Source of the DNA: Nephromyces sp. MM_2019
Lineage: Eukaryota > Apicomplexa > Aconoidasida > Nephromycida
Direction of reading: 5' to 3'
DNA: 55,003 nt
Assembly: GCA_015657535.1 (NCBI GenBank)
Contig: JADHZB010000344.1
Coordinates: forward strand, 1-55,003
Of this stretch, positions 23,401 to 34,847 are shown in pieces. A program made the translations under genes and the position numbers. Every line of letters starts with the position of its first letter. Position 1 is the first letter of the stretch. The notes under the pieces are model-generated. The model was given only the letters and a program-made list of their open reading frames with translations, was not told the DNA's origin and did not search any database.

Positions 23401-24415
23401 AGAGTCAAAAATGTAACTCCTCCTGACAGTAAACATATAATGTGTAAAGGTATGAGGATAGCACATGAATTATAATTGGAAGTTGAAAGAATCCGAAATA
23501 ATGAGCTAGTAGTGTAACTGTTAAGGGTACTCATTAAAGCTTTTTGGTATAATATTACCCAAAAGTTTTAGGTTGATTATAATCAGTTGGTTCTGGGATT
23601 AAATCTTTTGGTTTATCGTGATCCTTTGAAAATGCCTCTTTAAAATTCCTTTTCTTGGCACCTGGCTTTCCGAGGTAGCTTTCTAAGGGAGCTTGTAAAG
23701 GTACTTCATCATCCGTGAAAGCTAGTATGTCTTTACTCATTTCTATTTTATTTGTTTGTACAGCTAAAAATATAATCCAATCACTGAAATGAGATACCCT
23801 AAAAGCAAAAAGTGATTGTGAAACCACTTCGGGTGCTCTTGAAATGTCAATTGCATCAGGGAAAAGGCTTTTCTTTGTATGGAAGCAAGAAGTTAAAAGA
23901 GTTTTCATTAATTCCCATGTATAGTGTAGTCGACAACTCCTTTCAGGAATAGGGTGTAGGGTACTATACAAATTCTTGAATTCACTGTAAAAGTGGTGGC
24001 TTAAGGCTTTCAGGCAGTTTGTGCTGGGGTCAAATCTACAGATACAGATTTGAGCGTCTTCAAACAATAGAATAAGCCCTGATATATTGGATTGTGCCTC
24101 ATTAGTGCTTCTGTTATGGGTGTATTGGCCATTGCAGTCTAACTCATCCTTCAGGTGGTTGTTTAAAGTTGGATAATCTGTTTTCTTATTATAAAAAGAA
24201 AAAGAATCAGGTAAAATGGATGCTTTAAGAATGCTTGATCTTAGTAAAGTACTGTATATAAGCCGTAATTTTCCGTGTTCAGTGAGGCTGTAAATCTTTA
24301 TCTCATCTGGTGTGACTACGAATATTTCTCGTGCTGCAGGGTGAGTGAAATTACCCGTTAACATTATTCGGATTGCAGTCGCTGGCCAAGCGACATCAAG
24401 TAAACAGCTTGTCAT
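17423..24415 (-). CDS. CPSF1: Cleavage and polyadenylation specificity factor subunit 1 (CPSF160), many exons
   Basis: CPSF160 is the beta-propeller scaffold of the mRNA 3'-end processing complex that helps recognise the polyadenylation signal. It belongs to the MMS1/DDB1/SF3B3-like fold. Exon 1 starts at ATG 24415 with PATAIRIMLTGNF, then CRFDPSTNCLKALSHHFYSE (family: EYDPGTHDLKTLSLHYFE). Further exons give FLDGTLEPTLALL near 23,200; LTGYEGFSHIHFL then IPNASLLWSF and LIQVTRTTIRLI near 21,200-21,700; TLIIIVSGRPLLIYKAF near 20,360; SGAFIIPP near 20,090; PIGGPVLAMA near 18,830; KDYLIVGDYYKGVHF near 18,550; and SLLPISSKDFNLLQPIQ then LNTVLPPPLG near 17,800-17,940. The last exons join in phase and end at TGA 17425-17423. 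Introns are short with GT...AG ends; some junctions are approximate. Size is on the order of 1,600 residues, near the family norm, with long Ser/Asn-rich insertions. Confidence 0.9.
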
Positions 24416-26400
24416 TTCAGCAATGGAGTAAGTATAAATCGAGCTTAAGTTGAGCCTTATCAGTTATATAATTATAACCAATATGAGGTCAAGGCTATCT
24501 GGTTCAAATTTCAAGTATGTTTAAACAGGCAAGTTCAGTTGGTTGTCATAATTCAAAGTGGGGGTTATTGAATTATTCGAAGTTGATATTTAAGCATGTC
24601 TGATCGGAGATTAACTATTTTTAATTTTTAAGCTCTAACTAAACTTTTTAAACTATTTCATAGATGCAAATTTATATATTGAATTTGCTATTTATCTCAA
24701 GTTCGTAGACTACAACAAATTAGAGATTTTCTACTCTTGTGTTCATATGGTTTGAGGTTACTAAAACGTTAGGTTAATGCGATTGACGGAACTTGAATAC
24801 TTTGCTTGGTGAAATGTGAAGTATGTATCATATTTCGAACTGTTCATGTGTTTAATAAACTGATGCTTCTCAATTGCTAATAAAGTTATTCTAACAAACC
24901 ATACACTAAAAGTTAGTTAATGTTATGGCCAATCATCGTTAGTACTAAAGACCCTGAGCAGTATTTAAGACATCTTTTAAGTTTTTTAACCAATCGTAAC
25001 AATTTAGTGCTATGTTAAATCACATACAATGTTAATAGTTTTTATTACAATAACTATCAAAAATACTTTATTGTTTAATCAGGCTTGGGTAAAGGTGTAA
25101 TTTTTTTTTATGATTTAATGCTGAGCTAAAAACAAAGTGATGAACAAAAAATTCCTTTCTACTTTATATTTAAACACGAATCTTTATTGTAAATTCAATT
25201 AATTGGAGAAAATACCTAAAATAAAATAGAATTAAATCTAATTCATATGAATTCTTCAAATAAAGGTGTTTTCTTTAGAACCAACTTGTACTTTTTTAAA
25301 TTTCTATATGATAGAAAATTAAATCTCTCATAATAGTCATTAGGCATGGCAAACATCTTGTCACAGATCTTTATGAAATACCAATAATCCACAAAAGTGG
25401 AAAGTGATAATATTTTGTTGTGATTTATATTAATGGACTTCAAAATTAAAGATTTTATGCCTCCATTATAAAAGCTTGATTTTTACAAGTTTAATTTTGA
25501 GCTACTTTTTAATTTAACTTTCGCATTCTAATTTATGACTCATTCCACTAGCACCAACGTTATCTTAATTAAAATGCTCAGGAACGATTTGTACTATAAC
25601 CAAACTCGGCTTTTTGCGGTATTATTTCTTATGTAAGGTGCATACTCGTTTATTTATGTCAACAGATCTGATATAAAAAGGAATAAGATATACTTTCTTA
25701 TAAATAAAAAGTAGTAAAACATTGAAAGTTCTGAGTTTAAATAAATATCTTGATAAATCGTAATTAAAATTGGTTTATTTTTTATGTCGACAAGTTCTCT
25801 AATATACTGTGTAAATTTATTTTGCAGACATTAAGATGCTTATGAGTTAGTATAAATAAGATCTGTTTTTCAAGAATTAGGACTCATTTTGGCATTTCAA
25901 ACAATAGATGAAATAAGGAGACATCAAACTTTTCAGTGGAGAGTATGACTACAAATTAATCAAATATCTCTATTGCTTTATTAATGTGAAATATAGGGTT
26001 TAAATGTTAGATGCCTAAATGTGTCCCATGTATTTTTATATCTGTGATTAATGGCCCACGAATGCAAGTTAATTCAAAAAAATAACCATCCCCTAATCAC
26101 CTTACCAATAAAAATAACAACTGCTTGGGAAAGTCTGCACTAATTGTGTATGCTATTTTAAATTGTGGGCCAACTAATTATTCTTAACTGCTAGTTATTT
26201 TTTCCCAGCTAATAACACTAAATATCCTTTTGATCTAAGGCATTTTTTGAAGTTAAAATACATCACTTTTATAAAAAGCCCCCATCCCATCATAAAAGCT
26301 ATAATAAACATATACATACATTTACCTAACCATATTCATATATAGAGTTGAATACATATATACAACTACCTGAGAAAACATCCGAAAAGAGATTTTAGTT
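24416..26400. promoter_or_regulatory. Divergent intergenic region between CPSF1 and the Lifeguard gene
   Basis: About 2 kb separates two genes read away from each other, so both promoters should lie here. It is AT-rich with no coding signal. A short leader-like stretch with TATATACA runs (26310-26365) lies just before the Lifeguard start. No specific motif could be assigned. A 66-codon minus frame at 25243-25443 has no recognisable content. Confidence 0.45.
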
Positions 26401-28043
26401 ATGTCAAACAATAACTCAAACCCACAACAAAGCTATGGTCAATACGGCCAAGGCTATGGACAATATAATCAAAATTATGGAGAATATAATCAAAATTATG
26501 GAGAATATAACCAAACTTATGGCCAACCCTATGGCCAACCCTCTGGCCAAGGCTATGGAGATAACATGAATATGAATTATTCTAACAGCTATGGCCACTA
26601 CCAAGAAGGCCCATCTCCAACCAATAATTATGCAAGCTCAAATTTTAAAGCTGATCCCAAAAAGGGAAAGAACTTTAATGATGGTGTGTTAAGCTATGAT
26701 AACATTTCACAATCCACAATATATACATTATGATTATATCCTACATTAAACTGCACAAGGATTGCCACAAATCCATAACAAAATATAAAACCTTCCATAA
26801 CATTTCATAAAATTACCGACATTTTCGATCAATTTAAATCCAATCCATTTCTTAACAGCCTTTGAAAACCCGCTAAACATTTAAGTATTACATCTTATCA
26901 TAACTTCACTGGAAATTTAACTATTCACTAATTTAAGATAATCATTTTGAGCACACGCATAATTGACAATTTTAACCTTCTCCATTCAATTACCTAATCT
27001 TTAAGCTAATAAATTCTTATATTATATGTAATAAAAAATTTATTATATTTGATTTCTAGTTCCAGAATTTTATGGGGGAGAACAATTTCTTTCAGCAGAT
27101 CTTGATAGGTCTATTAGGCATGCATTTGTTCGTAAAGTTTTTACCATCCTGACAATTTGTTTACTCATCTCATTTGGATTTGCAGCATGTGTTAATTTGA
27201 TCGACTCGTTGCAAAGAATTGTTATCGAAAATTATCTCCCCATCTTAATCGTTTCAATGATACTTTATATAGTACCCTCTCTAAGTATGCTTATATCATG
27301 ATTTTATTATGAATTTCATTAAAATGCTTTGAATATTTCCCAGTGATTGTTTGCTCCGAAACTATGGCACAAAAGGTACCGCTAAACTTTATTCTTTTGG
27401 GATTGATGGTTATTGGCGTATCTGGAATTCTTGGAACTTTGGGAGCTATCACATCCCCTTTCATTTTCTTTTTAGCACTTGGCATTACATTTGCTGTTTC
27501 ACTTTCACTTATGTTGTTTGCAATCCAAGTCAAATATGATTTCACAGGTAAATGATGAAATTTATAACATTAAGCTTGCTAATTTATCTTATTTTATATC
27601 AAATACTTTCTTTCTCAGGCTGGGGGCCATATATGTGGGTCGCTTTTCTCATATTAATGATAATGATTATTGTTGGATTTTTTGTTCGAGAACCTTTATT
27701 TCATACGATTATAAGTGGATTTGGAGCACTCTTAGTTTCGTTTTTATTAATTTTGGATACACAGGTAAGCAAAGAAACTTTGTTTTTTGAACAATCTAAT
27801 TAAGTAAAACTCTTAATTTAATTTGATTTATATAATCTTTTCGATACATTACTGATTGTGAAATTAATTCTTTACATAAAATTTGACATAAACCATCCAC
27901 AGATGATTGTTGGAGGAAAGCATCGAAAATACCAAATCGGTATTGATGAATATATGGCAGCTGTAGTTATCCTATATATTGACATTGTTGCACTGTTTAC
28001 CTACATATTACAATTGGTCTCGATATTTACGGGGGATAATTAA
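26401..28043 (+). CDS. Lifeguard/BAX inhibitor-1 (TMBIM) family membrane protein, 5 exons
   Basis: Exons 26401-26683, 27066-27284, 27344-27547, 27619-27764 and 27903-28043 join in phase with GT...AG introns to give about 330 residues. Residues 1-95 are a low-complexity tail rich in Tyr, Gly, Gln and Asn (repeats of NQNYGEYNQ and GQPYGQP), followed by DRSIRHAFVRKVFTILTICL, the characteristic start of the Lifeguard domain (family: VRRAFIRKVYTILSLQLLIT). Later marks are IQVKYDFTG, FGALLVSFLLILDTQ, IGIDEYMAAVVILYIDI and a short C-terminus, the pattern of the seven-helix BI-1 fold. Members sit in ER and Golgi membranes and influence Ca2+ leak and cell-death sensitivity. Animal LFG1/GRINA also has a Pro/Gly/Tyr/Gln-rich N-tail, so this resembles that subfamily. 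Function here is inferred from the family. Confidence 0.92.
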
Positions 28044-28365
28044 TTAACAAAGCAGTAATTTTTGAACAATCTTTGAGGTTCATAATTACATTAATTGATT
28101 CATTCCATGATTTTTAATAAATAGATGCCTTTTTGTTTTAAATACTCTAGATTTGATGAATTTTCTATTTTTTATTATGCAAGATAATTTGTAATCATGT
28201 ATTAAAAACTTATCAAATTGCTAAATTTTTACTAATGGAACTTTTTTGAGATTGAAACTATCTATATTATTGTTTTATTTCCAATTTTGGTTTAAAATTA
28301 GACCTTGTGTTACAAAATAAGTTAAAAAAGCCAGGAAAATAGATAATCTAACTACCCTAGCTCTA
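28044..28365. terminator. Convergent 3' intergenic region
   Basis: About 320 bases lie between two genes that read towards each other. It is AT-rich with several AATAAA-like runs (for example TTTTTAATAAATAG near 28112). No gene is visible. Poly(A) sites for both genes should lie here, but their position cannot be fixed from sequence. Confidence 0.4.
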
Positions 28366-29734
28366 TTAAATATCTGGTTTTAGTAAATCTTGAAGTTTCT
28401 GGGCGTCAGTTACTCTGCCCATTTTGAATAGTAATTCTTTTCTTTGCTGAAGCAATTTTTGGTTTTTCATGGCTTCCACCTATTATGTAGTTATGTATTT
28501 ATACAGAAATTCATAGGTATAAAGAAATTTTTTTCATATGGTAAAAATGTGAGCTAACCTTATCGAAATCTTCTTTCATAACTGTGAACTCGGCTTTTAA
28601 ATTCTCTACAGCTCGTTTATCTCGTAATTTCTTAATTTCTTGCCTGTTTAAGATAAAATGAAGCTTGTCAATAACAAATTGTCAATAAGTTTTAATTGGA
28701 ATTTCAATGGTGCTCACATTCTAAGTTTCTCATCATTAAAATTAGTAGGCATTTGATGAGTTGCTGATTGTGGCATTTGGTTAGCCTAAAAATTTTAGGG
28801 TATACTGTAAATATAAAAAGAAGTTTGAAATAATCGACTTCTAACCTCTTTTTTTTCCCATTTTTCAAGATCGTAATACTTTTTATGTGGTAGAGTAGCT
28901 GTATTGAAGTCTTCCATAAAATCCCTAAACAAAGCCTTTTCCTCCTGTTATATAGTTTTGACATCAAAATGTATAATCTATAAATGAAGATAGGTCATAA
29001 GAATTTATACCCAGTTTTGTAAGCTTTCCAAATCACGTTTCTTCACTTCTAGCAACCATAATTGGAACTCTTGACGCTTTTTCCACAGGTCACTCTCTTG
29101 TATTTGACCATATTTTCCCCATGATATTTTAGGTATCTTTTCATCTAAATATTTATAATAGGTGTTATTTTAAACAAGTTTCATACAAAAGATATTCGTA
29201 TTGAATCTATTATAATTTCATGGTCAAACATATGAGGGGGGTACACAAGCTTAAGCTTCAATTTGAGGCTTAAAAAATGTAGTTATTAAAAAATATGTAT
29301 TTATTGTCTTTGATGAGAGCATACTCTTTTTGGTTTTTGTATTTTTCTTTTTATCATCTTTGTGTTTGTGTTTTTTATGCTTGTCTTTATGTGTGTGTTT
29401 GGCTTTTTCTTTGCGGTGAGCTTTCCTATGAATGTTAAAATTGAGAATTTACAATACAAAAAGTTAGACTTTAAGAGATAATACCACATATAAAAATAAG
29501 CTAGGAAAGTCAACAGGTAATTTTTATACTGTAGTTTTAATTAATGTGTTTTCTATGTATTCGGCCTATAGATATAAGTTAATTTCAGAACACAGACCTT
29601 CGACTGCTACTTTGTTTGTGTAACTTAGAGGATATGCTAGTTAAAGTTTTTTCTTTGTAATCATCTTTAAATTGAGAATGCTTATAACTATCGGTGGATG
29701 ATGAGGAGTCCTTTTTTCGTGAGTGTTTTCCCAT
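28366..29734 (-). CDS. Conserved-looking lysine-rich coiled-coil protein, 7 exons, probably nuclear
   Basis: Starting at ATG 29734 (MGKHSRKKDSSSS), seven exons join in phase: a Ser-rich start; a Lys/His-rich basic stretch (KHTHKDKHKKHKHKDDKKK, about 29330-29430); ISWGKYGQIQESDLWKKR then FQLWLLEVKKRDLESL (about 29030-29145); EEKALFRDFMEDFNTATLPH and KKYYDLEKWEKK (about 28850-28945); NQMPQSATHQM; a coiled coil (EIKKLRDKRAVENLKAEF); and VTDAQKLQDLLKPDI ending at TAA 28368-28366. Total is about 270 residues. The block from KYGQI to HKKYYDLE, spanning exon borders with charged and aromatic residues, has the look of a conserved eukaryotic family. I believe similar proteins exist widely but cannot name it with certainty. 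The basic tail suggests a nuclear or nucleolar protein; that is inference. Confidence 0.75.
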
Positions 29735-30779
29735 TGTTATATCTAAAATTATATGTTAAAAAAGAAGCAGGCTAAGCATTTAGCAGCATAGCCAGTAGCT
29801 ATACGGCTACTTATGCTTTTTTGAGTTTTTATTCGAGTCTAAAGTTTGAAAAATTAGAAGCTCTCTAGATATAAATTCCATTGATTATCTCGGCTAATAA
29901 ATATGGTCGTATAAACATGAGAGTGGGCACAAATAAGGAGAAGATATAACTTGTACAAAACCGAAATTAATTTAATGAGCTGAAAATTTCTTTTTATACT
30001 AGGATGATATTATTCATCAGACTAATAAACTAGTATAAATTTATTGTTCGAGCTATGTAATCAGGCCTAATGTTTTCATACCTTAATTATTTAGTTTGAA
30101 AAGTTATTGAATAAGTAATTAGAAAAAGGTATAATTCAATAAATGTTAATTATGCAGACGAGTCTTGAGCTATGAGAGATAGTAACATATCTATTGTAGA
30201 GTATATTTTCAACCTGAAGCTTCAGCCTTGTAAAATTTAGAAAGTTATATACTTTAAACAAAGGATAGTTAACATTTTCAATCAAGTTTGAAATCATGGG
30301 AAAATTTTAGCCTAGAATTCATCTAATTAAATCAAAATCTGTTAATTTTGAATCCCTATTGCACATTATAAAATTCAGCAGAGTGGAATTTGAGATCATT
30401 AGTAAAAGATTGCTTTAGTGGTAATAGTGCTAGTAACACAAAATGTTATCTCATCTTATTATTGACGTTTCGAGATACCAGTCCTTGCAAAAAAGTTTAT
30501 TGTTTTTAAGTATTCAAAAGCGCTTTCAACCTGGTATATTTCCTGGAGGGAAATATTTGCAAACCCATATAACCTTTTTGTTGCAGCACCGTCTAAGTGC
30601 TTTTAAAGTGAAAGTTTTAATGCTTTGATTTAAATTACTACCGTGAACACCCTAGCTCCTGTTTAAAAGTTGCTAAACCTTTTTGGAATTCGAACATAAT
30701 GACCTTACCTTTGAGGATTTCCATATTATCTGAGATTCTTTGAATTTAAATAGATCTCATGTGGGTAAGAAGTTTAAGA
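29735..30779. other. Intergenic, no gene supported
   Basis: AT-rich sequence upstream of the coiled-coil gene, probably containing its promoter. A 61-codon plus frame (30443-30628) has no recognisable features and no flanking exon signals. Confidence 0.45.
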
Positions 30780-31165
30780 AACCTGAGTGAAAGCATAGGG
30801 ATCTATTTCCATTTCTTCAATTGAGTCAGCTGAGGCAAAATTAACGACTAGTTACGAAAATAACTGTGCTATACCTTTCTGATAATCCCAATTGTTACTC
30901 CCTTAATAGGGAAGAATGTTGAAACTTGCGGAATGTAATTTATTGATTTACCTTGTTCATACCATATTCTCACGACATCAGATTCAACTTCCTTGTAAGA
31001 CGAAGATAGTGTGTTGGATCCAAAGCCATTGTAAAGGCTTTGATCGCATTCTCGGTTCAAATAAAGCTATATTTTCTAGTTGAAAATTCAAACGCAATCT
31101 AGTTTATAACCTTCTCCGCATGTGTAGCAGCAAATCTTGACAGTTGTTCACTCCTATTGCTAACT
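30780..31165 (-). CDS. Possible small spliced gene or exon cluster, unidentified
   Basis: The minus strand has several coding-like pieces. A 63-codon frame at 30869-31060 contains EVESDVVRIWYEQGKSINYI and FFPIKGVTIGIIRK. Another frame over the same DNA reads AIKAFTMALDPTHYLRLTRK. Downstream, at about 30790-30850, is FASADSIEEMEIDPYAFTQ, followed by a GT. Upstream, at about 31120-31160, is SEQLSRFAATHAEK before a GT. I could not find one splice pattern joining them all in phase, so the exon structure, and even which frame is real, is open. The protein family is not recognised. Confidence 0.3.
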
Positions 31166-31872
31166 TATTTCAAAACATTAATAAATTATTAAATTATAAA
31201 ACTTTCCATGTTAAAGGTCTAGATCCATGCCTTAAGCGGTAGGTGTTATGCTGATCTAAAATGTCCATTGGCTTTTGGCTATTCACAATAAATCATTAAG
31301 AAAAGTTAAGATCAAAATTACATCAAATTTACAGCCGAATCCTTGTTGGCATCTTATTTTCAGCAAGTATTTAAAGAGAGTATAGAGAAAGAGAAATCTT
31401 ATAAAAATTCGTGTAGATGGCATTACTAGACAAGGAAAATTTTCGTCTCAGGGTATGAATATTTCAATTTTAATTATTTCAACAAGCACTTGATTTTTAT
31501 ATTTATTGTGTTGTAACTACATCAATTAGCTCAAAAAACAATAACTATTTTAAAATTCAGCTTATTCTAACAAGAGAGTATTTATTCTAATCATAACTAA
31601 TTGTTTTGGTGCTAGCATATTTAAAGCTACAGATCTTTTTTATTCATTAAAGTTTCTGAATAAAGGTGTTCAAGGGGGGTTTGAAGCTTTGTTATCTCGA
31701 GATTTGAAAGTGATATGAGCAGTAAACATAATTAATTTAAGCTTTGATCATTGGCCTTGATATCCGAGATCTAGACAACTACATACAAAGTTATATAAAA
31801 TCTAATATACTAAGTCAAGTGTATCGAAGAATAATCTAACCCAATTTTTGATTTTCTGGCCCAGAATCCAGT
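31166..31872. other. Intergenic, nothing firmly recognised
   Basis: There is no long frame. A plus-strand start-like exon, ATG at about 31417 reading MALLDKENFRLR and followed by a GTATGA donor, is visible but has no partner exon that I could identify. This stretch also carries the 3' flank of the GRASP gene. Confidence 0.35.
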
Positions 31873-34190
31873 TCAGGATAAGCACTTGCCGTGTTGCTTT
31901 CTATAAGGAGTAATGAGGTCTTCTATAAAGATAACAAAAATTCAGATCTAGGGGCTAACCTTGAATCTGATCTGATGGTATAGAGGGTTCATTCATATCT
32001 GATTCTTTTTTCATTTCTTGATTTCTCTCGAAAGAAAATCCAATCTCTCCCAGGTCTAAGTAGAGGATAAGTGCATCAATAATCAAATTTTTATAAAGGT
32101 GATTCTATACTACGATAAAGTTTTATTTGATCTTATTCCCCAATTCTTAATCTGTTTCGTAGTTGCAATGTAATTCTAAAAGCTTTCCAATTTTTTTCTA
32201 TTTAATTGTATAGCAGGCAGCAAAATTGCGTCAAACTAGAATATATATCCAATAATGTGTTTAAAAATTATTATTCAAACTTGATTTCGAAGCCTTATAA
32301 GTTGTACAAACATGAGGTTACCTGTGTCAAGATTATCATTTTCTTGGTTTAAAGTTGAAGCATTGCTGTCATCTGCTTTTGTTCTTTCTTTATTTAATGT
32401 TGAAACATTGTTATCATTTGCTGTCCTTTCTTGATTCAATGTTGAAGCATTGCTATTGTTTGTTTTTGCCCTTTCTTGGTTAATTGATGGTGATTCTTCG
32501 ACGGTAAAAGGAGAACTTTTGTCTGATATTTGCTAAAAAGCAATAGTGCATGTTTTAAAATAGACTTGTTTTTACAGTGGGAATTGAAGACTAATAGTTC
32601 TTACTTCGGTGATGTGTTCTTCAGTGAATAAAACACTATTAGGGATGGGCTTCGCTGAATTATGAGATAATTTTCAATTAAATCCATGGTTAACTCTCTT
32701 GTAATTTATTCAACTAGTTAACTTACGGAAGGATATCCTAGACTCGTCATGAGTATTTTCATCAAAATCCACTGAGATCTAAGATTATGAGTAAATAAGA
32801 TTCAGGATTGCTTATACTTGATTTATTATAATTATTATGAGACCTTATTGGCCATGTTATGTTGGGAGGTCCAGTGTTCCATTTGAGAAGGTTCCTTGCT
32901 ACGTGGCAGTTTGTTGACAATATCTATTTCAGAGATACTGGCTGATCTCGAGAGTGGAATTTGATTCAGGTACCCAACAGCCACATCACATCCTAAACTG
33001 GTTGTATAAATAGGAAAAATTATGTCGAATGTCAGAACAGGAATGGAAACAGGAACAAAAGATTCCACTAATAACCATGGTTTATAGTAAAATTCATACC
33101 AAGTTTTTCCTCCCCATGATAGATTGGGTTTGATTTCTATAGACCTTATGTTTTCTTTACTTGAGTTATAAACCATAAGAGTCATGGATTGATTCAAGTA
33201 ATCTGTTGTGAGATCACTAAGTTCTTCATAACCTGTTAAAGGGCCCTGAGTATTAAAACAAGTATGTAACTTAGTTCAGTCTCAAGGAAATAAAGAAGCT
33301 CTTACATTATCGCTGCTGATCAGGTAATCCTTATAGGAACTCAGGCCAGCTTGTTCAGCCGGGGAGTTTTGGTGTACAGCAAGAATTCTCACACCCTGAG
33401 TGCTAGCATTCGAAAATGGTTCATGCTGGATAGAAGCACCTATTTAAAACATCACTTTTATAGTTAGGCTTTAAAATTAAAAAGGACTACTCTGCACCTA
33501 GGAACTTTTTTCCTTGTTTTTGTATTGGCTTAACATAGGTATCTGATTGATATATCAAAGTCTTAGAAAATGCATGTGTTGATATAAATTCGTATTACCT
33601 CTATATGTCCGTGTTCGTGTATTATAGATAACAAAATGCAGGTCTCCTTGGGTCTTTTGAAGAAGATCAGCAAAGACTTGATTACCTTCAGGCTTTATTA
33701 GGAGTGAAATATAAATTTACATTAGAAAAAAATTTGTAAAGCTTCAGTTACTTGATAAAATGTTAGGTCGTGATCCTCTAATTCTACTATGAAATCGAAA
33801 AATATTTCCAACTTTGCCTGATCTATATAGTTTTTAGTTAATGTGATGAGGTACTTGCAGCTTTAAAGTAGACAATTGCTCACCTGCAGGACTACCTGGA
33901 GTGATCTTTAAAATGCGGAAGCCTAAATCAAAGTAATTAAGAAGATATTAGCATAGTTTTAGATAAAGATCAATTAAGAAAATTATCATATGTTTTTAGA
34001 ACAATTATGCTTGACTTATTTGATTAAAATGTTAGATTGTACTCAACTACAAATAAATTTGAAAAAAGAAAGTGCTAAATTAAAAGATTTATTGATACAT
34101 AAGCATTAGTAAGCATTCGGAGTACATGTAATAGGATCATAAATAGGTCAAATTTATACCTCCTGGCTGAGTTGATGGATAATTTCCCAT
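31873..34190 (-). CDS. GRASP: GRASP Golgi reassembly stacking protein (two atypical PDZ domains), many exons
   Basis: GRASP proteins link Golgi cisternae and serve in unconventional secretion. They attach to membrane by a myristoylated Gly2 and dimerise through PDZ-type domains. Exon 1 (34190-34160) gives MGNYPSTQPGG, a good N-myristoylation start. It joins in phase to FRILKITPGSPA (33922-33884), then EIFFDFIVELEDHDLTFYQ (33822-33752), NQVFADLLQKTQGDLHFVIY (about 33690-33600), ILAVHQNSPAEQAGLSSYKD and YLISSDN (about 33440-33310), and the second PDZ end with LGCDVAVGYLNQIPLSR (about 32940-33000; family LGCGIGYGYLHRIP). The C-terminal part is acidic and Ser/Asn-rich with a 15-residue repeat, ending at TGA 31875-31873. 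The protein is about 400 residues. Introns are short with GT...AG ends. The upstream neighbour is a Golgi SNARE gene. Confidence 0.9.
32332..32525 (-). repeat. In-frame ~45-bp repeat in the GRASP C-terminal exon
   Basis: Four copies (the last partial) of a 14-15 residue unit follow each other: NQERAKTNNSNASTL, NQERTANDNNVSTL, NKERTKADDSNASTL, NQENDNLDTG. They lie in the disordered tail after the PDZ pair. Copies differ by substitutions and one codon, so the expansion is not very recent. Confidence 0.8.
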
Positions 34191-34847
34191 TTCAGGTAAA
34201 TAATATATAAGTGAGTGGAGTCAAACACTTAGGTGAAGATTCAATAATAGTCACTTGAATATCTTAAACTTATGATTACATAATTCTTTCTGTGTTGCCT
34301 TAGGTCGGGGAATAGGGGTTTATAAAAATTGGAGAAGCAAACACCAACAATTTAGTTAATTCAAGTTATCATTACAAATTTGGAGTATAGGATTAATATT
34401 TATGCTCATCTCTTTCTTCTATTAACAAGTTTATACAACCTATCTTGTAGGATGCAGCTTATAGCGTTAATATATTTTCAAGAGTGTCCATAATATGTGC
34501 TCAATGTTTTTATGCTTGGCCAAAAATGTTCATTTAAGCTTTTACAAAACATCATTGTTAGACTTTAAGATCACTAATTTTTAAAACTTTCTACATAATT
34601 TGGAGTATTTTCAGCTAGGGAGAAACTATTAACTTAGTCTCAGGGTTAGTTACTTTTATTTTAAAGGTTTAAAATCCTTTGAATATTATATAATAAAAAA
34701 AATTGGGCAAAATTTCAAACTCTAAGTTCTCTTTCTTTTAATGATTTACATATAATCTATATATGTTGTTAAATTGGGAAACTTTAAACTCAAAAGTGTA
34801 AATATTTAGGAGAATCTTTAGTTGAAAGTTTGCAACAAAATATTTTA
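34191..34847. promoter_or_regulatory. Upstream region of GRASP / 3' flank of the SNARE gene
   Basis: About 650 bases of AT-rich DNA lie between two genes in the same orientation. It should hold the SNARE poly(A) signals and the GRASP promoter. No motif can be assigned. Confidence 0.4.

Noticed and set aside
25243..25443. 66-codon minus frame upstream of the Lifeguard gene
   Set aside because: AT-rich codon content, no family likeness, no flanking exons.
27291..27545. Minus frame opposite Lifeguard exon 3
   Set aside because: Shadow of the real exon, which has the conserved family motifs on the plus strand.
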